This document shows positions 24,573 to 33,385 of a stretch of DNA of 64,000 nucleotides, piece after piece. How positions within the stretch are numbered: position 1 is the first letter of the stretch; the number at the start of each line of letters is the position of its first letter. Under the pieces are notes generated by a model. The model was given only the letters and a program-made list of their open reading frames with translations. It ran no database searches and had not been told where the DNA came from. The translations under genes and the position numbers were made by a program. Source of the stretch: a virus. The stretch lies in IMG/VR virus record IMGVR_UViG_3300030419_003252, positions 20,544 to 84,543 of that record. One strand, written 5' to 3'.

Positions 24573-27032
24573 CTAAGCAGCCATATAAGTCGCAGAACCA
24601 TAAAGATAATTATCACCACTACCAGCTGCAAAATCACTTCCTTGAACTTGAGTTGATACAGTACTATTTGTTGCTTGTTTATACCAGTAGATAGTAGTAC
24701 CTCCAGAAATTAATCCCCTAAAATTAGGCATATCAGTATTCCATTCTCTTACAAAAGAAAAAGATAGACCAAATCGAGAGCTACTGTGATCTAAACAAGA
24801 AAAAGGAAGACCAGTTAAAGTAAAATTACCGCTAGGAGAATTAATAGCAGTAGTATAAAATGTCCAAGTAATATTAACTATTCTACCTACTCTTGTAAAA
24901 TGTCCACTAGCTACGACAGTTGCTGACCCTGAAGTTTCAAAATTTGCTACAGGAGTCCAAGTCCCTTCTTCGTAGTGATCTAAAACTTCTCCAGGTGAGG
25001 CATCTGTTGTAGCTCCTGTAGCAGAAGTACCAGTTTGAGCACTAAAGTCAATACCTTTACCAGCAGGTGCTTTTAAATTTCCATCAGTAGTTAGTTCCCA
25101 TGTTCTATTAACACCTGCAGCAGCATCACTCACTTTGAAAGTTTGTCTTCCATTACCAGACTGCACATACATAGCACTGCCAGTGGCATAAAGTCGTCCA
25201 CCAGATGCAGAATCAGAACTATTTACATGAATCGTTCCATCACTTGTTATACGAAATCTTTCACTACTACCAGTAGCAAAACGAAGTTCACTACCTCTTA
25301 TACCAAAACCTGCTAAAGTATCAGCTTCATCATTAGTTGCTTGGAAACCAGCAAGATTACCAATTTCTCCAATACTACCGCTATATAAAATATTTTTATC
25401 TTCTCCACAATGAATATGGAAAAATGCTGAAGGTGCAACCGTTCCATCACCTGTTCCTATAGCAACTCCAGTAGAAGTTATTTCCATTTTTTGAGCAACA
25501 GCTTGTGTTCCTGTGCCAGCAGCAAATCTTAAACTGGTACCTCTAAGTCCTAGATGCGTTATTAAATGACTATCATTAATAGGAACTATACAAGGAACAG
25601 AACCTACTTCTCCTTGATCACCACTATAGACAATATGTTTATCTGTATCAAGTTTTACATGGAATGGAGCTTGTGGACTTGTTGTACCTATACCTACTTT
25701 TCCGTCTGACTTTATATACATACGTGTATTGGAACCAGCACGAAGTAAAAGATTGTCACCATTTGCTCCAACCATTACTCCAGTATCAGTTGTGGTGTTA
25801 TCTCTTATTTGAATCCAGGCATTTGCATCATCAGATTTAAACAGAGCAGTTACGTCTGTACCTGATACTGCTTCAACAGATAATCTATAATCTGGACTTG
25901 TTATACCAATACCTACGTTCCCAGTACTACCTTGTACTGTCATTAATGTTGAATCATTTACCTGTAAAAAAACATCTCTATTAACACTACCCGCATTTAA
26001 TTTTAAATCATTTCCTGTTTTAGAACGTAATTCGTTTAAACATTCAATAGTTCCTTCTACGTCTAATGTTTCACTAGGACTTGTTGTACCTATACCTACC
26101 AGGCCATCTGATGTAATACGAACATGTTCTTCATTGTTAGTAGTGGAATTTGAAGTTGATAATGTTAAATATGTTGTTATTCCATTTACTCCTGAATACA
26201 TTCTTAACCCACCAACAACTCCCACCCCTGCACCAGATGGGTCTTGCTTTTCAAATTCAAAACCACCTATTAATTGATCAGTGTTTAAGCTCGTGTCAGT
26301 ATTTTCTAGGCGTATTACTGCTGTATCTGCTCCTGCTAAATGCAGTAATGTATCTGGACTTGTTGTACCAATACCTACATTTCCAGATTCCCTAATAGTC
26401 ATACGAGTAGAAGGATTACTTCCACTTTCTGACGTACCAAAGAAGATTATTCCATCATCTTTATTAGTAGTATCTAAACCTGAACGAAAACCTAATATTG
26501 TAACTTCATTATCATTCCAAAAACCACTAACACCTCCTAAGAAATCATCATCTCCAGTAGCTGCATTTCCTATTTTGACTTTATATCCCGATGTGTCAGA
26601 TGATTTAAGACGTAGATGCCCATCAGTTATATGTATTTTTTCACTAGGATTTGTTGTACCGATACCTATCTTTCCATCAAATTTTATATGAAAATTTGTT
26701 GCTCCTTTATTTTTTACAGCAAAATATGATTGGTTATTTGAAGCATTAGTAGGATCGTTATCAATAACAAATGCATTAACAGTTCGATCTAGAATTATGT
26801 CACCGTAACCACTATTACCTGTATGCTGGAATCTTACTGTTGTATCTGTTCCACTTGGAGATTTAGTTAAAATTCTTGTACCATTAACAGTTAATAATTC
26901 AGCAGAATTAATTCCTAAAGATATAGTATTAGCTGCTGACAAATACATCCCATTAGCTGGAGCACTGGATGTCCCTGTAAAATTTAATGCTTGAACTAAA
27001 TCACTAATTAATTGGGCTTTTGTTTGTGACAT
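24573..27032 (-). CDS. Large tail fibre with many VGIGTTSP repeats, EEGT type
   Basis: An 819-residue fibre, the largest complete one here. The N-terminus MSQTKAQLISDLVQALNFTG is followed by at least seven units ending in VGIGTTSP or a close form (for example KIGIGTTNPSEKI, NVGIGITSPDYRL), alternating with Asn/Asp-rich strands. LDHYEEGTWTPV near residue 685 begins the C-terminal tip domain. It lies on the minus strand among replication and accessory genes, about 17 kb from the main fibre block, and it carries the block's 3' element. It may be an alternative or additional adhesin. Confidence 0.8.
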   Translation of the reverse strand: MSQTKAQLISDLVQALNFTGTSSAPANGMYLSAANTISLGINSAELLTVNGTRILTKSPSGTDTTVRFQHTGNSGYGDIILDRTVNAFVIDNDPTNASNNQSYFAVKNKGATNFHIKFDGKIGIGTTNPSEKIHITDGHLRLKSSDTSGYKVKIGNAATGDDDFLGGVSGFWNDNEVTILGFRSGLDTTNKDDGIIFFGTSESGSNPSTRMTIRESGNVGIGTTSPDTLLHLAGADTAVIRLENTDTSLNTDQLIGGFEFEKQDPSGAGVGVVGGLRMYSGVNGITTYLTLSTSNSTTNNEEHVRITSDGLVGIGTTSPSETLDVEGTIECLNELRSKTGNDLKLNAGSVNRDVFLQVNDSTLMTVQGSTGNVGIGITSPDYRLSVEAVSGTDVTALFKSDDANAWIQIRDNTTTDTGVMVGANGDNLLLRAGSNTRMYIKSDGKVGIGTTSPQAPFHVKLDTDKHIVYSGDQGEVGSVPCIVPINDSHLITHLGLRGTSLRFAAGTGTQAVAQKMEITSTGVAIGTGDGTVAPSAFFHIHCGEDKNILYSGSIGEIGNLAGFQATNDEADTLAGFGIRGSELRFATGSSERFRITSDGTIHVNSSDSASGGRLYATGSAMYVQSGNGRQTFKVSDAAAGVNRTWELTTDGNLKAPAGKGIDFSAQTGTSATGATTDASPGEVLDHYEEGTWTPVANFETSGSATVVASGHFTRVGRIVNITWTFYTTAINSPSGNFTLTGLPFSCLDHSSSRFGLSFSFVREWNTDMPNFRGLISGGTTIYWYKQATNSTVSTQVQGSDFAAGSGDNYLYGSATYMAA

Positions 27033-27092
27033 TCTTTCCCACGAATACTGGCGATAGTATTATTTTAACGCCAGCATTTTTAGGAATAACTA

Positions 27093-27359
27093 TTATTTAT
27101 CAATCATTTTTTCAAGAGCATGGACTTGGTTCTGTCTGTAATAAGCCAAGCGTTCCTGGATCAGGTTGTAATAATTGATCGCACCATCAACCATTTCTTG
27201 TGCCTCCATGCTTCCTGCTAAATTTTCATTAGCAAGCATTGCAGCTGTTAAAACAGTAACACCCCATTCAATTTTGCTACCAATTAAAGCCTCCAGAGGA
27301 GTCCCTTCCTGAGTAAACCCAGCGAGCAAATTGTATAGATTAGCTGGATCTTTCTCCAT
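27093..27359 (-). CDS. Small helical protein, unknown
   Basis: The ATG at 27359 follows GAGGAG by 4 bases and gives an 88-residue protein (MEKDPANLYNLLAGFTQEG). An upstream TTG frame is possible but overlaps the previous gene. The protein is predicted all-helical, rich in Ala, Leu and Glu. It ends HALEKMIDK. Its place after the Gp157-like gene suggests an accessory replication or host-takeover role, which is not shown by sequence. Confidence 0.55.
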   Translation of the reverse strand: MEKDPANLYNLLAGFTQEGTPLEALIGSKIEWGVTVLTAAMLANENLAGSMEAQEMVDGAINYYNLIQERLAYYRQNQVHALEKMIDK

Positions 27360-27394
27360 GAACTCCTCTATTCTTTTTTCTATTCTATAAGAAT

Positions 27395-27802
27395 TTATCC
27401 TTCTGTCTTTTGCATCCAGTACCAATAGCAATGCTTCGCATTCTGATGAAACCGTTTTCCTTGAAGTAATTTAAACTTCTTTTCTTCTAGTTCGTGCATT
27501 TTATCTTCGTTATAAGGGAGAGGTTCTCCATTATCACAAAGCATTGCCATCTCTAATTCGTTCAGTTCCATCTGGACTGTGTAGTCTTCAAGGTTATGTT
27601 GATGACAGCACATCCATGTATGGGCATCTTCAAGATTCTTCGGTGGTTGAAGCTTCAGGAAAAAGCTGTCGGGAATGCTCGGATGTTTCCAGTTCCAATT
27701 TGCCATTTCCGTGTGCTCGTCTACGGAGTATTGCGATGGTGGGGTATACGTAAACTCCTTCGGGGAGTCGTTCGTTACTTTTGTTTGCGTTGCGGAGGGC
27801 AT
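27395..27802 (-). CDS. Protein overlapping the Gp157-like gene, unknown
   Basis: A 135-residue protein from the ATG at 27802 (MPSATQTKVTNDSPKEFTYT). The core has aromatic and His/Cys residues (WMCCHQHNLEDYTVQMELNE) and the end HCYWYWMQKTEG. It overlaps the 3' part of the upstream gene by 173 bases in another frame; both frames look protein-like there. A start nearer 27710 (MANWNWKHPS) would remove most of the overlap. Function is unknown. Confidence 0.5.
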   Translation of the reverse strand: MPSATQTKVTNDSPKEFTYTPPSQYSVDEHTEMANWNWKHPSIPDSFFLKLQPPKNLEDAHTWMCCHQHNLEDYTVQMELNELEMAMLCDNGEPLPYNEDKMHELEEKKFKLLQGKRFHQNAKHCYWYWMQKTEG

Positions 27803-28352
27803 CTTTGTTGGGAATAATTTTGACTTGAGATTTGGTTGAAGTACTTTCGTCAAGCACATCACCTTGTATAGAACGTACCACGGTTTTTGTAGTAGTTACA
27901 ACTTCTGTTTTGGTTAAAAACTTTTGTTGTTGTTCTTGTGTCCAATCTTCAGGATTAGAATCTATTCTGATACTAGAAGTTGATTTCTTACTAAGAAGAA
28001 ATTTATATTTATTCCCAGTTAAACTATTTTTCCCAACAGGTAACATTCGACCTATATATCTAAGTAATCCTTCAAGACGATCTATTTTGTTTTGATAAGA
28101 TTTCTTAGCAGTCTTAAGAAGTTCTTCTTCTTTCTTTACTCTTTCTAAACAATCTTCATTGTTTACAAGATAAGAATAGATCATGTCTACTCTTGCAGAT
28201 TTCTCATTAATCGCTAACTCTAATTCTTCTGTTATCTTCTTTTCCTCTTCAGGAGTTAATAAAGATTTATCAGAAGAAAGTAAAGCTCTTTCATGATTGA
28301 GAACCTGGAGGAGATCCATCTTAGATAGATCCATTGAATTGTTTTGTGTCAT
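27630..28352 (-). CDS. Gp157-like phage protein
   Basis: A 240-residue protein with the general layout of siphovirus Gp157 proteins: an N-terminal helix, LTPEEEKKITEELELAINEK (residues 37-56), a long coiled coil with VKKEEELLKTAKKSYQNKID, then a conserved beta part (YKFLLSKKSTSSIRID) and LTKTEVVTTTKTVVRSI. The family was first named for phage resistance in Streptococcus thermophilus; its biochemical role is not known to me. LPEGVYVYPT looks like the normal end, so the last 30 residues, which overlap the next gene, may be an extension. Confidence 0.65.
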   Translation of the reverse strand: MTQNNSMDLSKMDLLQVLNHERALLSSDKSLLTPEEEKKITEELELAINEKSARVDMIYSYLVNNEDCLERVKKEEELLKTAKKSYQNKIDRLEGLLRYIGRMLPVGKNSLTGNKYKFLLSKKSTSSIRIDSNPEDWTQEQQQKFLTKTEVVTTTKTVVRSIQGDVLDESTSTKSQVKIIPNKDALRNANKSNERLPEGVYVYPTIAILRRRAHGNGKLELETSEHSRQLFPEASTTEES

Positions 28353-28400
28353 TTAAAAATGGAGTTGAGTTGATTAGTTTTACATCATTTCGGATGGAGG

Positions 28401-28604
28401 CTACTCCTCAAAGTATTTATTTAAAACTTCCAAGCGATCATGATGAGTAGAAATAATATCTAACTGATCATGAACAGCTGATAAGACATCAGAGTGTTCT
28501 CCAATACCTGTAGGGTTTTTTAAATAAATTTCAACATTAGCTTTGGCTTTTTGTATGTGACCTTCAGCATGTGCTTTGGCTGCATCAATAATTGTTCGTC
28601 TCAT
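28401..28604 (-). CDS. Small conserved cyanophage protein
   Basis: A 67-residue protein (MRRTIIDAAKAHAEGHIQKA) that is almost all helical, with the conserved-looking centre VEIYLKNPTGIGEHSDVLSA and a coiled-coil C-terminus. I recall very similar short proteins in marine T4-like cyanophages, function unknown. It is the last gene before a divergent plus-strand membrane protein. Confidence 0.65.
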   Translation of the reverse strand: MRRTIIDAAKAHAEGHIQKAKANVEIYLKNPTGIGEHSDVLSAVHDQLDIISTHHDRLEVLNKYFEE

Positions 28605-28694
28605 TCTTAATCATTAGCTACTACTATCTTAATCTTTCTTGCATCGAAATAAATTTTGAAGTAGTCTTCTTAAACATGATTAGATTTGAATTGA

Positions 28695-28862
28695 ATGAAA
28701 AATAAACCAGTACGACATCAAATTAAATCGAGTTGGTACTATCTATTTTGGGCAATCATGACAGCAGCTGTTGTTACTGGCCAGTTATATGTTGGGACTA
28801 GTTATAAAGCAATGTCAAATAGTATTGAAAGATTAATTAATAATGGAATCATTATTAGATAA
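28695..28862 (+). CDS. Small membrane protein, cyanophage type
   Basis: A 55-residue plus-strand protein (MKNKPVRHQIKSSWYYLFWA). A basic N-terminus is followed by one membrane helix (FWAIMTAAVVTGQLYVG) and a polar tail. The pattern RHQIKSSWYYxFW is one I associate with conserved small cyanophage proteins. Its 3' end overlaps the convergent minus gene by 8 bases. Confidence 0.65.
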   Translation: MKNKPVRHQIKSSWYYLFWAIMTAAVVTGQLYVGTSYKAMSNSIERLINNGIIIR

Positions 28863-29037
28863 ATAAATCATACTCTTCATCTCTGATTTTTAATTTTGCA
28901 TGTTTCTTAGCTTTCTTATAAATAGATCTGCCAAGTTTATAACTTGCGAAACTAATTGCAGCAATAGTGACAGGATTACCAATAGCAGTAAACACACCTG
29001 CGCCCATTAATGCCAGAGGACCGAACTTGTTAATCAT
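28855..29037 (-). CDS. Small membrane-associated protein
   Basis: A 60-residue protein from the ATG at 29037 (MINKFGPLALMGAGVFTAIG). A Gly/Ala-rich hydrophobic helix covers residues 6-32, and the C-terminus is basic then acidic (YKKAKKHAKLKIRDEEYDLF). A start at 29058 would add seven residues. It shares its 5' region with the divergent gene at 29085. Function is unknown. Confidence 0.5.
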   Translation of the reverse strand: MINKFGPLALMGAGVFTAIGNPVTIAAISFASYKLGRSIYKKAKKHAKLKIRDEEYDLFI

Positions 29038-29084
29038 TAGATGTGATCCTGGATGCATGTAGAATAGAAAAAGAAGGAGGTCTT

Positions 29085-29312
29085 ATGGAAAAAAGTCGTG
29101 AAAACAAGATTGATTTCTTAGAGTATCAAATACCTTTAGAAGACCAATTTGTCTTTGAAAGACTTAAGAGAAGCGTTGAAGGTTCTGAGAATGTAGAAGC
29201 TATAAAAATGATGGCAATCTATTTCGCACAGATTGCCACCCAACGTAATGCAATTATAAAGGGACTAATTAAAGATCTAATTAGCCCCGATAATATAATC
29301 CTTAAATCATAA
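29085..29312 (+). CDS. Small helical protein, unknown
   Basis: The ATG at 29085 follows a perfect AGGAGG (29075-29080), so this start is preferred to an upstream in-frame one. The 75-residue product (MEKSRENKIDFLEYQIPLED) is charged and helical and ends RNAIIKGLIKDLISPDNIIL. The 3' end overlaps the convergent minus gene by 6 bases. No family is recognised. Confidence 0.6.
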   Translation: MEKSRENKIDFLEYQIPLEDQFVFERLKRSVEGSENVEAIKMMAIYFAQIATQRNAIIKGLIKDLISPDNIILKS

Positions 29313-30329
29313 GGAAGTATCTTCACCAGTAGGAAGTGTTTTAACTTCTACTTCAGTAGTAGTTGTATCATCTTCAGATCCTTTAGGAAGAATACGAAGA
29401 CCTTCTTTAATACCGTAAGCACCACCTAGTTTCTTAGCATCTTGCATTGAATGCTGATTGATATAATCCTGATACCAAGGATCATCAAGCTTGCCCCATA
29501 CTTTAGCTCTATCTTCATCTGGAATAGTCAGACTATGTAGAGATTCAAGTGCAGCTTCTTGAGTGCTGTAATCAGGAACATCAAAGCCTTCGATAGCACA
29601 GATTTCAACGTTATTATTACCTCTCATGTCTGAAGCAAGAGTAGGAATAAAGACTGTTGTTGAATGAAATCTCTCATTAAATTTAAGAGGGACTTCTGTA
29701 CTTAATGCTTTAGATAAACACTTGCTCATTTCTTTTTCAAAGAGACGAACTTTATCTGCCATATCTGTTCCATTTAATCCTTTTAATGTAAGGACAATAG
29801 GAATCTTATGTGCAGGAGTATTATCTGATTTAAGAATGTTAACCAAGTATTTGGTTCTTACACCGTACTTGCGTTTGTACATTTCATTCTTAGATGAGGC
29901 AAGCTCTGATGCAGCTTTATCATCATCGAATTTTGCTTTAACAATAGGATCATCAAAACATCCAATTGTTGTTCTTAATCCAAATGTTTCTTCTACCATT
30001 AAAGGAGAACGCATTAGGATTTGTACTCTTGGTTGAGTAAAGTTTAAACCTTCTTCAACAGAAGTATGTGGTGGCATACCAAAGGTTTGTTTATAGTCCC
30101 AAGCAACAGAGCCTTTATCAAAGTCAGATGCTTCAGCTGTCCAACCGCAAGTATCAAGATCTGATTTACGAATAAACCAACCTCTTTGTTTTGATTTGTT
30201 TAGGGGCTGAATTGTGACAAAAGATTGAAGTCCATCAACAAATTCTTTTTCCTTAAACATAAGGAAAGAATCAATGGATCTTTTAGAAAGAGCAGATTGT
30301 TTCTTAGTAGGACTCATAGAAATAGTCAT
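29307..30329 (-). CDS. Conserved replication-module protein, unknown (DUF5895-like?)
   Basis: A 340-residue protein. The N-terminus has two nearby ATGs (MTISMSPTKKQ). The middle contains RGWFIRKSDLDTCGWTAEAS and GLNFTQPRVQILMRSPLMVE, which recall a protein family found in cyanobacteria, their plasmids and phages (possibly DUF5895; not verified). A beta-rich core is followed by an acidic Thr-rich tail (EDDTTTTEVEVKTLPTGED). It sits directly downstream of the ssDNA-binding candidate and near the polymerase, which suggests a replication or recombination role. Confidence 0.5.
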   Translation of the reverse strand: MTISMSPTKKQSALSKRSIDSFLMFKEKEFVDGLQSFVTIQPLNKSKQRGWFIRKSDLDTCGWTAEASDFDKGSVAWDYKQTFGMPPHTSVEEGLNFTQPRVQILMRSPLMVEETFGLRTTIGCFDDPIVKAKFDDDKAASELASSKNEMYKRKYGVRTKYLVNILKSDNTPAHKIPIVLTLKGLNGTDMADKVRLFEKEMSKCLSKALSTEVPLKFNERFHSTTVFIPTLASDMRGNNNVEICAIEGFDVPDYSTQEAALESLHSLTIPDEDRAKVWGKLDDPWYQDYINQHSMQDAKKLGGAYGIKEGLRILPKGSEDDTTTTEVEVKTLPTGEDTSL

Positions 30330-30350
30330 AGAAATAAGCAGGGTTAAAAA

Positions 30351-30390
30351 CTAGGTCTTACACCAGCACTGGTGGGAACTGGATGCCTAG
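30351..30390 (-). promoter_or_regulatory. GTAAGTCC-family leader hairpin 1
   Basis: On the minus strand CTAGG and CCTAG form an outer stem that encloses a CACCAG/CTGGTG inner hairpin, followed by TGTAAGACC. The element lies 21 bases before the gene starting at 30329. It shares its layout with the elements at 34670, 37961, 41221, 42579 and 46052. Confidence 0.6.
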
Positions 30391-30395
30391 AAAAG

Positions 30396-31232
30396 TTAGA
30401 AAGGATCAGTTTCTGATACAGCTTCTACAGGAGTTTCTTGATTCATGATTGGAGATGGATTTGGATTTGGAGCTATACTCCATTCTGGTCCATCAGTTGC
30501 AGGACTGGAATCACTTGTTACAGTTCTCAATTTAGTTGTGTCAGTTTTCTGACTTGCGTTGTTATTAAAAGGTTCTAACTTACTACTGAGAGTTATACCT
30601 TGTTTATCAGCAATTAAAAGTAGACTTGAGAACCGATCTTCTTGAGTAGCTTTATCTTTCCAAGTTTCAGTAACGAGTGATCCTCTTATGGTTGCACCTA
30701 TATTCTTTTTATTTAGGAAGTTCATTATGTGTTCTGCATAATTAATTCCTTTGTACTTATTATTAGTATTATAGTTAGCCTTAAAAGTATAGAAAGCAGG
30801 AGAATCTACCTTATTCCATACAGCTAATCTTTGTTTAGCACTCATAAAACCAGAGGAATGATGTAAACAATCTTTTTCAGTTAAATCATTTACACAACGA
30901 CCAGCAAGAGTAAAGGAATTAAATTCTTCTCCATCATTAAAGCCTTGAGGTACAAGGATTACATTGCCTTGTTGTAACCATTTGTTTTGTACTTTTGTTT
31001 CTTTATTATAAGAAAAGTAAAGTTGTGTACCTTCTACAAAGATCCTATGACCTTTCTTAACAGACTTAAGTTTGTCTTTAGCAGGTCCCCAAATTCTTAA
31101 TTCAAGTTGGGTAGGAACATACTTTCCATATCTAGGAGCAGGGATTTCTATTTGACAGAAAACACCTGGTACTTCTCTGCCTGTTTCTCTTGCATCTTCA
31201 AGAGCAACAGCAGTTAGAGTTGCATAATTCAT
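30396..31232 (-). CDS. Putative ssDNA-binding protein with two OB folds
   Basis: A 278-residue protein. The first part (residues 20-90) has alternating strands with LELRIWGPAKDKLKSVKKG and RIFVEGTQLYFSYN. The second (105-215) begins FNSFTLAGRCVNDLTEKD, followed by IRGSLVTETW and RFSSLLLIADKQG; both resemble OB-fold domains of SSB type. The C-terminal 60 residues are disordered and end EAVSETDPF, like the acidic DDxPF tip by which SSB proteins recruit partners. Its position between the polymerase and an unknown replication protein supports the role. Confidence 0.6.
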   Translation of the reverse strand: MNYATLTAVALEDARETGREVPGVFCQIEIPAPRYGKYVPTQLELRIWGPAKDKLKSVKKGHRIFVEGTQLYFSYNKETKVQNKWLQQGNVILVPQGFNDGEEFNSFTLAGRCVNDLTEKDCLHHSSGFMSAKQRLAVWNKVDSPAFYTFKANYNTNNKYKGINYAEHIMNFLNKKNIGATIRGSLVTETWKDKATQEDRFSSLLLIADKQGITLSSKLEPFNNNASQKTDTTKLRTVTSDSSPATDGPEWSIAPNPNPSPIMNQETPVEAVSETDPF

Positions 31233-31285
31233 AAGTTGAATTGAACAGTAAGTGAATAATAGTTTAACGTCATTTCGGACAAAAG

Positions 31286-33160
31286 TTAATGGGTTTCAGC
31301 CCAGTTTTTACCAAGCTTATAATCCCCTTCAATTTTACATTTAAAATTAAAGAACTCTCCAGCTTGGATAAAGGATTTCATAACCTCTTTATATATAGAT
31401 TCCTTATGTTGTTTTGCACATGTAAGTTGTACTTCGTCATGGATCATTAGCAGTTGTTCCCATCCATCTCCATAAGGTAACTTTAGATTTTGTTGTATAT
31501 TGTTGTGAATGTTTACAACTACTTGTTTCATAATGATTGAACCAGCTGATTGTAATAAAACATTAAGAGCTTTATAGTCTTCTCGACAATAAAGAACACG
31601 ACGATCTAAACCTACTAAGTAACCACGAGTAGCTAAAGTATCTTTAATTTTTTCTCTTAATTTTTTTAGTGCAGGCAAGCTATTCATAAAGTTATCAATC
31701 CTTGTTCTACCAATCTGTTTCAGTTTTTGTTCATTAGTTTCAGAAGAATCAAATATCTTTCCAGCTTTAAGATCTCCGCTTCCATAAAGTATTCCATAAA
31801 GAAGAGTTTTAGCTTTATCTTTTTCATTTACACCAAACTTTTGCATGTTGTATTCATGAATATTTTCAAAGCCAACTTTCTTTGGATTAACAACAATGTC
31901 TGCATATTCACCACCATCCCAGATAGCTAAGTATCCAGCAAGGCAACGAACTTCTAAACCTTTAGCATCAAACCCCATCATTTCCCAATCATATGGGGCA
32001 TGAAATAAACTTCTGCACTCATTACCATAGGGACTTTTAACTTTTGGAACCTGGCTACAGTTGGGATTTCGATGTGAACATCGACCTGTAATTGTTCCAT
32101 TAGTTATAACATCACCATGGATACGACTATTAGAATTGTCTACTAATTTTAGCCAAGCATTATTACCATCAGCTATTTGGCCTAGTCGTTTCTTTAATAA
32201 TTGATACTCAGCTAAGGCTTTAGCTTCTGGGAAATCGAGGTTTTCAAGGACTGTATCGTCAAGTTTTGGATTACCTTTCTCAGTTCTTCCTTCTGGAACC
32301 CATTGGTACTTTGCTTGTAAGCGTTCAATAATTTGTTTACGTGATCCTGGGTTGAAATGTTCATAAGTTATTTTCTCAAATGGAACACCCTTCTGATAAC
32401 CACGCTTTTGATTGTTTACTTTAGGAGTAAAAAATTCAGAGCGTTTTATAGGAGGAAATAATTCAATTAAATGTTTCTCAAGTTTTTCTTTCTTTGCTCT
32501 GAGTACATCCACAAGATCAAGACATCTATCCACATCGAATGGAACTCCTGATCTAATTTGTCTGTTAATTGCTGTAGCAAACTCATGCTCAAGAGATAAG
32601 GCTGCTTGAGAATAGTTCTGTTTAATAATGTGTTGCCACAATTTTTCAGTAACCCGAACATCTTGGATGCAATAGTCGAGCATCTCTTGGGAGTACTCGG
32701 AGAAATCGTTAAACTCAATCTTTTCATCTGAGAGCCTGTAGCCCCAGGACTTGAGTGAGTGAGCACCTTTGTATTTCGGTGGAACTTGCGAATAGAATTC
32801 TTCATCTCTAGCAAATCGAATTTCTTTAGGCCAAATCAAACGACTACAAATAAGCGTGTCAATGATTCGAGCTTTAAAAGTTACTGAAAATAATTTATTT
32901 AAAACAGGTATGTCATAAAAAAGAATGTTGTGACCGATTAAAACATCAGCGGTGTCCAGATGACTAATAGCGTTATCAATAGCATCAGGGCCATAGCTGA
33001 AAGTGTTTCCTGATTGAAGGTCATAAATAACCAAGCAATGGATTTTTGAAACGTCATCATAAAGTCCATCAGACTCTAAATCAAATATAAGCCAAGATTC
33101 ATTTTCTGAATCTGCCGTAGTCTTGAATTGAGAAGTCTTCACGTTTAAGCTTTGGGTCAT
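31286..33160 (-). CDS. Family A DNA polymerase with 3'-5' exonuclease
   Basis: A 624-residue replicative polymerase, T7-like in layout. Exonuclease motifs are FDLESDGL (D27, E29), GHNILFYDIPVL (N78, D83) and YCIQDVRV (Y163, D167). Polymerase motif A is MGFDAKGLEVRCLAG (D398, E403), motif B KDKAKTLLYGILYGSG (K451, Y455) and motif C MIHDEVQL (H574-E576); all catalytic residues are present. The residue equivalent to E. coli Phe762 is Tyr455, as in T7. At 624 residues it is shorter than T7 polymerase (704). It overlaps the small gene upstream by 62 bases. Confidence 0.93.
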   Translation of the reverse strand: MTQSLNVKTSQFKTTADSENESWLIFDLESDGLYDDVSKIHCLVIYDLQSGNTFSYGPDAIDNAISHLDTADVLIGHNILFYDIPVLNKLFSVTFKARIIDTLICSRLIWPKEIRFARDEEFYSQVPPKYKGAHSLKSWGYRLSDEKIEFNDFSEYSQEMLDYCIQDVRVTEKLWQHIIKQNYSQAALSLEHEFATAINRQIRSGVPFDVDRCLDLVDVLRAKKEKLEKHLIELFPPIKRSEFFTPKVNNQKRGYQKGVPFEKITYEHFNPGSRKQIIERLQAKYQWVPEGRTEKGNPKLDDTVLENLDFPEAKALAEYQLLKKRLGQIADGNNAWLKLVDNSNSRIHGDVITNGTITGRCSHRNPNCSQVPKVKSPYGNECRSLFHAPYDWEMMGFDAKGLEVRCLAGYLAIWDGGEYADIVVNPKKVGFENIHEYNMQKFGVNEKDKAKTLLYGILYGSGDLKAGKIFDSSETNEQKLKQIGRTRIDNFMNSLPALKKLREKIKDTLATRGYLVGLDRRVLYCREDYKALNVLLQSAGSIIMKQVVVNIHNNIQQNLKLPYGDGWEQLLMIHDEVQLTCAKQHKESIYKEVMKSFIQAGEFFNFKCKIEGDYKLGKNWAETH

Positions 33161-33341
33161 TTTCCTTAATCCAATTCAAGAATTTTTGCATCTGAGTTCG
33201 ATGCGGGTTATGAAAAAGTTTAGAAACATTAGAAGGTGAATCAAGTGGAACTAAACTAAATTTGTCTTTTTCTACTCGTATTCCATACGGAAGTCCCTTC
33301 TTCCAACAGGCAATTACGTAAGACATTGTTGTTTTCTTCAT
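33099..33341 (-). CDS. Small basic protein upstream of polymerase
   Basis: An 80-residue protein (MKKTTMSYVIACWKKGLPYG), basic, with beta strands first and a C-terminal helix (TQMQKFLNWIKENDPKLKRE). It overlaps the first 21 codons of the polymerase gene, so translation is coupled. No family is recognised. Confidence 0.55.
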   Translation of the reverse strand: MKKTTMSYVIACWKKGLPYGIRVEKDKFSLVPLDSPSNVSKLFHNPHRTQMQKFLNWIKENDPKLKREDFSIQDYGRFRK

Positions 33342-33385
33342 GGAAGATTTCGCATAAATACTAATACAATTTTTATTAAATTCAA

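Noticed and set aside
26150-26691. Plus-strand open frames opposite the large minus-strand fibre gene
   Set aside because: They are antisense shadows of the repetitive fibre sequence, with no ribosome site and non-protein-like composition.
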